Shown: positions 57,427 through 64,000 of the stretch, piece by piece
How the letters are laid out: each line of letters opens with the position of its first letter
Position numbering within the stretch: position 1 is the stretch's first letter
Position numbers and translations under genes: made by a program
The notes under the pieces: generated by a model
Told to the model about the DNA's origin: nothing
Database searches by the model: none
The model's input: only the letters and a program-made list of their open reading frames with translations
Source: Sphingobium sp. WTD-1
GTDB lineage: Bacteria; Pseudomonadota; Alphaproteobacteria; Sphingomonadales; Sphingomonadaceae
Reading direction: 5' to 3'
Length of the DNA stretch: 64,000 bases
Assembly (NCBI RefSeq): GCF_030128825.1
Contig: NZ_CP119127.1
Coordinates: forward strand, 4,329,501-4,393,500

Positions 57427-60054
57427 TTACAGCGTGCGTGCGCGCTCTTCGACTTCGAACAGTTCGAGCGTGTCGCCCGGCTTGATGTCGTTGGTGTCCT
57501 GCAGGACCGCACCGCACTCCATGCCGGCGCGGACTTCGGAGACATCGTCCTTGAAGCGACGCAGCGACGCGATGTTGGTGCGCGACACGATGACATCGTC
57601 GCGGGTGAGGCGCGCGGCCAGACCCTTGCGGATGATGCCGTCGAGGACGAGCAGACCAGCCGCCTTGTCCTTCTTGCCGGCCGGGAAGACCTGCAGCACC
57701 TCGGCGCGGCCGACGATCGTCTCGATCCGTTCGGGGGCGAGCTGGCCAGCCATTTCGCCGCGAACTTCCTCAAGCAGGTCGTAGATCACGTCATAGTAAC
57801 GCAGGCTGATCTTCTCGCGCTCGGCGAGCTGACGGGCCTTGGCATTGGGACGGACGTTGAAGCCGATCAGCGGCGCGCGGCTGGCAGCGGCCAGCGTGAC
57901 GTCGCTTTCGGTGATCGCGCCGACGCCCGAATGCAGGATGCGGACCTTGATCTCGTCGGTCGAGATGCGGTTGAGCGAGGACACGATCGCTTCGACCGAA
58001 CCCTGCACGTCGCCCTTCACCACCACCGGATATTCGATGACCTTGGTGTTCAGCGCCGAGAACATATGCTCGAAGCTGGTCGGGGCAGCCGTGGTGCGCT
58101 TCTTGGTCGCCTGTTCCTGACGATAGGCAGCGACTTCGCGGGCGCGCGCTTCATTCTCGACGACGGTGAGCTGGTCACCGGCCATCGGCACGCCCGACAG
58201 ACCCAGAACCTCGACCGGGGTCGAGGGACCGGCGGCCTTCACCTGCTGGCCCTTGTCGTTGATCATCGCGCGGACCTTGCCGCTTTCCGAACCGATGACG
58301 AAGGTGTCGCCGATCTTCAGCGTGCCCTTGCGGACGAGAACCGTCGCAACCGCACCACGGCCCTTGTCGAGCTGCGCCTCGATCACATTGCCTTCGGCAT
58401 CGCGATCGGGGTTGGCGGTCAGTTCCATGACTTCGGCCTGGAGCAGGATCTTGGTGATCAGTTCATCGAGGCCGGTCTTCTTGAGCGCCGACACTTCAAC
58501 GTCCTGGACGTCACCGCCCATGTCCTCGACCACGATCTCCTCGCTCAGCAGGCGCTCACGCACCTTCTGCGGGTTCGCGTCGGGCTTGTCGCACTTGTTG
58601 ATCGCGACGATCATCGGCACGCCAGCAGCCTTGGTGTGGTTGATGGCTTCGATCGTCTGCGGCATCAGGCCGTCATCGGCCGCCACCACCAGGATGACGA
58701 TGTCGGTGACGTTCGCGCCACGGGCACGCATTTCCGAGAAGGCTTCGTGGCCCGGCGTATCGAGGAAGGTGATGAGATCACCGCTCTTCGTCTTCACCTG
58801 ATAGGCGCCGATATGCTGGGTGATGCCGCCGCTTTCGCCGGCTACCACGTCAGTGCCGCGCAGCGCGTCGAGCAGCGAGGTCTTGCCGTGGTCGACATGG
58901 CCCATGATGGTCACGACCGGGGCACGCGGCTTGAGCGTTTCGGGTGCGTCAGCCTCACCTTCCATGCCGATTTCAACGTCGGCATCCGACACGCGCTGGA
59001 TGCGGTGGCCGAATTCCTCGACCAGCAGCTCCGCCGTATCCTGATCGATCGGCTGGTTGAGCGTGACGGCGGTGCCCATCTTGAACAGGGCCTTGACCAG
59101 GTCCGCGCCCTTTTCGGCCATACGGTTGGCCAGTTCCTGCACGGTGATGCTTTCGGGCACCACGACGTCGCGGCTCTGCTTCTCGCGCGGCTGGCTGCCG
59201 CCCGAATAATGGGCACGACGTTCCTTCTCGCGGGCGCGCTTGAGCGCGGCGAGGCTGCGGGCACGGGCGCTGTCATCGTCCGCAAGCGCGCGGGTGACGG
59301 TCAGCTTGCCGGACTGGCGGCGATTATCGTCGTTGCGCTTGGCACGATCGGGCTTGGCCGGCTCGGGGCGCTTGACCGGCGCGACCGGGGTGAAGCGGCG
59401 CGGCGGCGGCATGGTCGAGCTGGTGGTCGCCGGGGCGGCGGGCGCAGCCGGGGCGGCAGCGGCAGACTCGGCTGCAACAGCCGGCGCGGCCGGTGCCTCG
59501 ACCGGCGCAGCCGGCTTGGCGGCTTCGGCGACCTTGGCCTGCTCGGCGGCTTCGGCCGCCTTGGCGGCCTCGACCTCGGCATTTTCGGCAGCCTGGCGAT
59601 TTTCCTCGGCGCGGCGCTTTTCTTCCTCGCTGGCGGCAAGGCGTGCGGCATCCTCACGGCGGCGCGCATCTTCCAGCGCGGCCATGCGGGCTTCCTCGGC
59701 CTCGCGCAGCAGCTTGGCCTGCAGTTCCTGACGCGACATCAGGCTCTGCGGCGGCGCCTGGCGCACGGGGGCGGGCTGCGGCGCGCGCTGCTGCGGCGCA
59801 GGCGCGGCGGGACGGGGTGCGGCCGGCGCTGCGGGCGCGGCCGGCGTCGGATCAGCCTGGGGCGCAGCAGCGGGCGCAGCGCCGGTGCTTTCACCCGGCT
59901 TGCCCATGGGGACGCGGCGCCGCTTCACCTCAACCACGACCGTGTTCTTGCGGCCATGGCTGAACTGCTGCTGCACCTGACCGGACTCGACCGTGCGCTT
60001 GATCCCCAGCGGCTTGCGGCCCAGAACCGGCTTGTCTTCGTTGCTGTCACTCAT
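57427..60054 (-). CDS. infB: Translation initiation factor IF-2
   Basis: 875 residues. The N-terminal 290 residues are an Ala/Pro/Glu/Arg-rich variable region, including a [20 protein letters not shown] helical stretch. The GTPase core has G1 [21 protein letters not shown]3 [20 protein letters not shown] and G4 [13 protein letters not shown]-terminal domains bind initiator tRNA (ending [12 protein letters not shown]). It places fMet-tRNA on the ribosome. Follows ylxR by nine bases. Confidence 0.98.
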   Translation of the reverse strand: MSDSNEDKPVLGRKPLGIKRTVESGQVQQQFSHGRKNTVVVEVKRRRVPMGKPGESTGAAPAAAPQADPTPAAPAAPAAPRPAAPAPQQRAPQPAPVRQAPPQSLMSRQELQAKLLREAEEARMAALEDARRREDAARLAASEEEKRRAEENRQAAENAEVEAAKAAEAAEQAKVAEAAKPAAPVEAPAAPAVAAESAAAAPAAPAAPATTSSTMPPPRRFTPVAPVKRPEPAKPDRAKRNDDNRRQSGKLTVTRALADDDSARARSLAALKRAREKERRAHYSGGSQPREKQSRDVVVPESITVQELANRMAEKGADLVKALFKMGTAVTLNQPIDQDTAELLVEEFGHRIQRVSDADVEIGMEGEADAPETLKPRAPVVTIMGHVDHGKTSLLDALRGTDVVAGESGGITQHIGAYQVKTKSGDLITFLDTPGHEAFSEMRARGANVTDIVILVVAADDGLMPQTIEAINHTKAAGVPMIVAINKCDKPDANPQKVRERLLSEEIVVEDMGGDVQDVEVSALKKTGLDELITKILLQAEVMELTANPDRDAEGNVIEAQLDKGRGAVATVLVRKGTLKIGDTFVIGSESGKVRAMINDKGQQVKAAGPSTPVEVLGLSGVPMAGDQLTVVENEARAREVAAYRQEQATKKRTTAAPTSFEHMFSALNTKVIEYPVVVKGDVQGSVEAIVSSLNRISTDEIKVRILHSGVGAITESDVTLAAASRAPLIGFNVRPNAKARQLAEREKISLRYYDVIYDLLEEVRGEMAGQLAPERIETIVGRAEVLQVFPAGKKDKAAGLLVLDGIIRKGLAARLTRDDVIVSRTNIASLRRFKDDVSEVRAGMECGAVLQDTNDIKPGDTLELFEVEERARTL

Positions 60055-60063
60055 CGACTATGT

Positions 60064-60777
60064 TTAACCCTTCACATCATCATCAGCCGGCGCAGCCGCC
60101 GACGCATCATTCCATGCAGCCTCATGCGCCTGCGCATCGGCGGAGTCCTGCTCCCCATGCACCGGCGCCCCGGTAGCGCATCCCAGATAGCTTTCCAAGC
60201 GGCCCAGAGCCGCACGCAGGCGCACTGTCGCCCGCGAGTCGGTCACCGCGATATGGACGACATTGTCGCGCCCCATTGCCATAGATAGGGCGTGCCGGTC
60301 CACAGGCAAGACGATGCCCGCAAGATCCGTGCCTTCCGCTTCCTGTCCCACGCGCAAGGCCTGGTCCAGCTTTCGATTGCCGTCCGTGCCCGCATCGGCG
60401 GCATGAAGCAGCATTTTCACCATGCCCTTGCGGCATGCGACGTCGATCTTTTCCGATCCGGTCAGCAACATGGAGGCGCGAGCCTCCAGCCCCAGGCGGC
60501 TGAGCAGATCCTGCCGCAGCCCGGCCTCTACCAGATCGGGAAGATTGTCGGGAATTTCAAGAGCGCCTTCCTTGAAGGCGCGGGCGAGCGCGCCCTTGAG
60601 CTTGCCCTTGGCCAGCGCCGTTTCAAGCTCGGCCCGCGACACGCCGATCCAGGCGCCCCGGCCCGGCGCCTTGGCACGGACGTCGGGCATCACCTGCCCT
60701 TCAGGGCCGATGGCCAGGCGGATCAGCGTTTCGGGATCGGCGCGGTCGCCGCTCAATATGCATTTGCGTTCGGTCAT
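60064..60777 (-). CDS. YlxR/DUF448 RNA-binding protein with L7Ae-like domain
   Basis: 237 residues. The N-terminal part is YlxR (RKCILSGDRADPETLIRLAI, KAPGRGAWIGVSRAELETAL), and the rest is an L7Ae/L30e-like domain (LLTGSEKIDVACRKGMVKML, then GIVLPVDRHALSMAMGRDN). This fused form is normal in alphaproteobacteria between nusA and infB. Likely a nucleoid- or RNA-binding regulator. Confidence 0.92.
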   Translation of the reverse strand: MTERKCILSGDRADPETLIRLAIGPEGQVMPDVRAKAPGRGAWIGVSRAELETALAKGKLKGALARAFKEGALEIPDNLPDLVEAGLRQDLLSRLGLEARASMLLTGSEKIDVACRKGMVKMLLHAADAGTDGNRKLDQALRVGQEAEGTDLAGIVLPVDRHALSMAMGRDNVVHIAVTDSRATVRLRAALGRLESYLGCATGAPVHGEQDSADAQAHEAAWNDASAAAPADDDVKG

Positions 60778-60840
60778 GCGCGCCCCTCCGCCAAAACGGA
60801 CAAAAGGGCAAGACCAACGCTGTCGAGTAGGCTTATTCTC

Positions 60841-61074
60841 TCATCGGGGAGTGTCCGCAGCATTGGCGTCCTCCCTGGCTGGAGAAAGGGCGCGGTCGGC
60901 GATCAACTGACCGCCGGCCGCATAATTTTCGGTCGAGACTTCCGAGATCACGATCTGGACGGCAGCCGCCGGCTTTCCCAGCCGCTCCACGAGCGACTGG
61001 GTGACGTCAGCAACGATCGCGGCTTTCTGCTCGCGAGTCGCGTTACCGGCCAGGCGGATGTCGACGAAAGGCAT
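60841..61074 (-). CDS. 4-oxalocrotonate tautomerase family protein
   Basis: 77 residues. It begins MPFVDIRLAGNATREQKAAI, so after Met removal Pro1 is the likely catalytic base, and the 4-OT strand continues VQIVISEVSTENYAAGGQLI. It is slightly longer than 62-residue 4-OT. Placed in the nusA-ylxR gap, with six bases to nusA and 63 to ylxR on the same strand; an uncommon insertion in this operon. Substrate unknown. Confidence 0.9.
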   Translation of the reverse strand: MPFVDIRLAGNATREQKAAIVADVTQSLVERLGKPAAAVQIVISEVSTENYAAGGQLIADRALSPAREDANAADTPR

Positions 61075-61080
61075 CTTGGC

Positions 61081-62655
61081 TTACGCTTCCTCGCCTTCGA
61101 ACCAGTGGGCGCGGGCAGCCATGATGATCTCATTGCCCTGCTCGTCGCTCAGACCATAGGCAGCCAGGATGCCGCCCTTGTCCTCATTGCCGCTGTCCGA
61201 CTTGCGACGACGCTGGTCGACGCGCTTCTTCTGCACCAGTTCGTCGGTGGCCAGATCGGCGAGGTCGTCGAGCGTCTTGACGCCGGCCTTGCCGAGCGTA
61301 ACCAGCATCGCTTCGGTGAGGTGCGGCATGTCGGCCAGCGCGTCCTCGACACCCAGTGCCTGACGCTCTTCACGGGCGGCCTGTTCGCGACGGTCGAGCG
61401 CTTCCTGCGCACGGCTCTGCAGCTCGGCAGCCAGATCCTCGTCGAAACCTTCGATCCCGGCCAGTTCCTCGACGCTGACATAGGCGACTTCTTCCAGCTC
61501 GCCAAAGCCTTCGGCGACCAGCAGCTGCGACAGCGTCTCGTCCACGTCCAGCTCGTTCTGGAACATTTCCGAACGGCTGACGAATTCCTTCTGGCGCTTC
61601 TCGCTGGCGTCGGCCTCGGTCATGATGTCGATCGCCTTGCCGGTCAGCTGGCTGGCGAGGCGGACATTCTGGCCGCGGCGGCCGATGGCGAGCGACAGCT
61701 GATCGTCGGGAACGACGACTTCAATGCGCTCTTCTTCCTCGTCGATGACGACGCGGGCGACCTGGGCCGGCTGCAGCGCGTTGACGACGAAGGTGGCGGT
61801 ATCTTCCGACCAGGGGATGATGTCGATCTTCTCGCCCTGCATTTCCTGCACGACGGCCTGGACGCGGCTACCCTTCATGCCGACGCAGGCGCCGACCGGA
61901 TCGATGCTGCTGTCACGGCTGATGACGCCGATCTTGGCGCGCGAACCCGGATCGCGGGCGGCGGCCATGATGGTGATGACGCCATCATAGATTTCGGGCA
62001 CTTCCTGCGCGAACAGCTTCTTCATGAATTCGGGGTGCGCGCGGCTGAGGAAGATCTGCGGACCGCGATTTTCGCGGCGCACGTTCAGCACGACCGAACG
62101 GATGCGGTCGCCGACGCGAACGACTTCGCGCGGGATCTGCTGGTCGCGGCGGATCACGCCTTCGGCGCGGCCCAGATTGACGACGACATGGCCGAACTCG
62201 ACCGACTTGACGACGCCGGTGATGATTTCACCCACGCGGTCCTTGAACTCGTCGAACTGGCGTTCGCGCTCGGCGTCGCGGACCTTCTGGAAGATCACCT
62301 GCTTGGCCGACTGGGCGTCGATACGGCCGAGGTCAATCGCGGGCAGCGGATCGACGATGAAGTCGCCGACCACGGCGTCCTTCTTCAGCTTGGCGGCCTG
62401 CTTGAGGTCGACCTGCTTGAAATAATCCTCGACCACCTCGACGACTTCGACGACGCGCCACAGGCGCAGGTCGCCGCTGTCCGGGTCCAGCTTGGCACGG
62501 ATGTCATTCTCGGCGCCGTAACGGGCACGGGCAGCGCGCTGGATCGCATCTTCCATCGCCTCGATGACGATCGCCTTGTCGATCATCTTCTCGCTGGCGA
62601 CGCTGTTTGCAATCGCGATCAGCTCGGCCTTATTGGCGGAAATGGCGTTGGCCAT
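61081..62655 (-). CDS. nusA: Transcription termination/antitermination protein NusA
   Basis: 524 residues from the ATG at 62655. N-terminal RNA-polymerase-binding part, then S1 (GEIITGVVKSVEFGHVVVNL), KH1 and KH2 (GACVGMKGSRVQAVVQEMQG; LAIGRRGQNVRLASQLTGKA), and C-terminal acidic helix-hairpin-helix repeats (LVAEGFGELEEVAYVSVEEL). Start at 62655 is the family start; codons before it are unlike NusA. Follows rimP by 13 bases. Confidence 0.98.
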   Translation of the reverse strand: MANAISANKAELIAIANSVASEKMIDKAIVIEAMEDAIQRAARARYGAENDIRAKLDPDSGDLRLWRVVEVVEVVEDYFKQVDLKQAAKLKKDAVVGDFIVDPLPAIDLGRIDAQSAKQVIFQKVRDAERERQFDEFKDRVGEIITGVVKSVEFGHVVVNLGRAEGVIRRDQQIPREVVRVGDRIRSVVLNVRRENRGPQIFLSRAHPEFMKKLFAQEVPEIYDGVITIMAAARDPGSRAKIGVISRDSSIDPVGACVGMKGSRVQAVVQEMQGEKIDIIPWSEDTATFVVNALQPAQVARVVIDEEEERIEVVVPDDQLSLAIGRRGQNVRLASQLTGKAIDIMTEADASEKRQKEFVSRSEMFQNELDVDETLSQLLVAEGFGELEEVAYVSVEELAGIEGFDEDLAAELQSRAQEALDRREQAAREERQALGVEDALADMPHLTEAMLVTLGKAGVKTLDDLADLATDELVQKKRVDQRRRKSDSGNEDKGGILAAYGLSDEQGNEIIMAARAHWFEGEEA

Positions 62656-62668
62656 GACGATAAAACCC

Positions 62669-63193
62669 TTATTCCTCGGTTTCGAACTCGTCCGCCCCAT
62701 CGGAGGAGAGCGGCATGGTAGCAGAAATCAGTGCATCGGTCAGCATCAGCTTGGCATCGCCGACCAGCGCGAACGGGATGGTGACATCGCCGGCCTTGGC
62801 ATCCTGGAACAGGATATCCTCACCCTCGACGCCCTTGAGGATGCCACGGAAGCTCTTGCGCCCCTCGACCACTTCGGTCGCGGCGATCTTCGCTTCATGG
62901 CCCGCCCATTCGAGAAAATCATGCAGGCGGGTCAGCGGCCGGTCGATACCGGGCGAACTGACTTCCAGACGATAGGCTTCCTCGATCGGGTCGACTTCAT
63001 CCATCACGTCGGACAGGCGGCGCGAGATGGCGGCGCAATCCTCGATGACCAACTGCTTGGTCTTCGGGTTTTCGGCCATGATCTGCAGCGTATATTCGTC
63101 GCCCGATCCGAACAGCTTGATGCGCACGAGGTCGAACCCCAGGGCCTTTACCTCGGGCTCGATCAATGCGGTCAGTTCGGCGATGTCCGCCAT
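62669..63193 (-). CDS. rimP: Ribosome maturation factor RimP
   Basis: 174 residues from the ATG at 63193. Needed for 30S subunit assembly. Family core: LIEPEVKALGFDLVRIKLFG, EDCAAISRRLSDVMDEVDPI and YRLEVSSPGIDRPLTRLHDF. First gene of the rimP-nusA-4OT-ylxR-infB-rbfA operon. The gap 63194-63352 shows no gene. Confidence 0.97.
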   Translation of the reverse strand: MADIAELTALIEPEVKALGFDLVRIKLFGSGDEYTLQIMAENPKTKQLVIEDCAAISRRLSDVMDEVDPIEEAYRLEVSSPGIDRPLTRLHDFLEWAGHEAKIAATEVVEGRKSFRGILKGVEGEDILFQDAKAGDVTIPFALVGDAKLMLTDALISATMPLSSDGADEFETEE

Positions 63194-63352
63194 GGATACT
63201 CCAGAAATCAGATAGGCCAAAATATATATAGCTGCTTGTTGCCGCCGCAGGCTTGGTGCCTGCGACCCTGACATGTGTGACGATGTAAGGAAGCAATATC
63301 CATATAGGCAGGTTGCCAAGGACCTGCAACATGTTTCGTAAAATGCGCTATT

Positions 63353-64000
63353 TCAGGGGTCTGCGCGCCCCGTCCAGTCGCGCCACATCCACGCCAGCAG
63401 ATAGGGCCGGGCCAGCGCCCGGTCCAGCGCATAGGGAATCCAGCCGGGACCGAAGGGCACATAAAGGCGCACCGGCACCCCCTGCCCCCGCGCCACCGCC
63501 CGGCAGCGGCGGCCCGGCAGCCCCCGCAACTGTTCCAGACTGCATGGCGTGCCCGCATCGCGCAGCAGCGCGAGCGCCCGGTCGGCCAGCGCGGGACGAT
63601 GAGTCGCAATCGCAACCGGCGCCGCGCGTCCGGCCAGCGCCTCGACGAGCATCAGATAAGCGGCATCGGGATCGACCGCATCGCCCGCCGGATCGGGCCA
63701 CTCCCCGCGCACGATACGGACCGGCGCGCTGCTGTCGCGCAGTCGCACCGCATCGGCCTGACTGCGATGCCAGCGGGCCGGCAGTACGATGCCGGTATCG
63801 GGAAAGTCGGGCAGCAGCCGTTCGACCGCCGCCAGCGTTTCGTCCGCATCCTGCGGGCCATGGGCGTCGAACACCAGCGACAGGCCGGACTGGCGCGCAA
63901 TCTGCGCCAGTTCGCGCAGGCTGACCGGATCGAAGCGCAGGGGTGGCGCCTTTACCGACAGGCTGAGGTCCAGGCCGCGTGCCCGCTGTGCCACCCGCGC
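63353..64000 (-). CDS. Proline-dehydrogenase-family protein, C-terminal part
   Basis: Partial: the frame is open to the right edge, so the N-terminus lies outside. The visible 216 residues match the C-terminal half of the PRODH TIM barrel: VRIVRGEWPDP (FAD and substrate strand), AYLMLVEALAG, APVAIATHRPAL, and the end VRLYVPFGPGWIPYALDRAL, which carries the conserved arginine region in degenerate form. Proline oxidation is possible, but the motif variants (RGEW, ATHRP) suggest a divergent member. Confidence 0.7.
   Translation of the reverse strand, partial: ARVAQRARGLDLSLSVKAPPLRFDPVSLRELAQIARQSGLSLVFDAHGPQDADETLAAVERLLPDFPDTGIVLPARWHRSQADAVRLRDSSAPVRIVRGEWPDPAGDAVDPDAAYLMLVEALAGRAAPVAIATHRPALADRALALLRDAGTPCSLEQLRGLPGRRCRAVARGQGVPVRLYVPFGPGWIPYALDRALARPYLLAWMWRDWTGRADP

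Noticed and set aside
57370..62721. Very long plus-strand open frames opposite infB, ylxR and nusA
   Set aside because: They mirror the codon structure of the true minus-strand genes and show no domain of their own.

Overview
The window reads as ordinary chromosome of a high-GC alphaproteobacterium of the sphingomonad group (Sphingobium, Sphingomonas, Novosphingobium). This rests on gene content and synteny: a PhyR/NepR/EcfG general stress response locus with a PhyP-like protein, a PEP-CTERM-type Prs regulatory set, bamD-recN-ligA, rimP-nusA-ylxR-infB-rbfA and truB-rpsO-pnp blocks, a CIRCE-controlled groESL operon, a TonB-dependent receptor, and several short dispersed inverted repeats of a kind I associate with sphingomonads. 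No tRNA, rRNA, insertion sequence, prophage or CRISPR array was found.

Layout. 1-5.1 kb: a 2-hydroxyacid dehydrogenase fragment, an SH3 protein, a Tat-exported Ppx/GppA-like protein, a CAP-domain protein and a TonB-dependent receptor. 5.5-8.4 kb: aconitase B with two tandem 3' hairpins. 8.5-11.3 kb: a deoR-MFS-phosphatase operon. 12.5-16.8 kb: a translationally coupled POT peptide transporter and two exported amidohydrolases, one lacking the usual metal ligands. 17-18 kb: nitroreductase and a GntR regulator. 18-24.9 kb: a sugar transferase followed by PrsK, PrsR and a TPR protein, with no exosortase in view. 25-29.4 kb: general stress response locus (ecfG, a 43-residue membrane peptide gene, phyR, nepR, and a kinase-like gene with a degenerate ATP-binding domain) with three matches to the EcfG promoter pattern. 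29.4-34.7 kb: tgt, an RpfF-like DSF synthase preceded by an 18-bp perfect palindrome, a GGDEF-EAL protein and a GNAT enzyme. 34.9-37 kb: groEL-groES. 37-42.6 kb: small membrane and lipoprotein genes, a universal stress protein, YghU-type GST, an HxlR/oxidoreductase divergent pair and an acyltransferase. 42.7-48.3 kb: ligA, two coupled small genes, recN, bamD. 48.3-53.2 kb: a histidine kinase, pnp, rpsO, truB. 53.4-56.9 kb: an accessory insertion (HAD hydrolase, GNAT, tdk, alpha/beta hydrolase, AbrB-VapC) that separates truB from rbfA. 56.9-63.2 kb: rbfA, infB, ylxR, a 4-oxalocrotonate tautomerase homologue, nusA, rimP. 63.35-64 kb: the 3' end of a proline-dehydrogenase-family gene.

How the genes work together. 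In the stress locus, phosphorylated PhyR would take NepR from EcfG, and EcfG would then read promoters upstream of nepR, of the small gene before ecfG, and of an 85-residue membrane protein gene. The RpfF-like enzyme could make a fatty-acid signal; a c-di-GMP enzyme lies next to it, but no DSF receptor is in the window. The rimP-to-rbfA and truB-rpsO-pnp blocks are the standard translation/RNA-decay cluster, split here by unrelated genes. All functional statements come from reading motifs and context; no database search was run.
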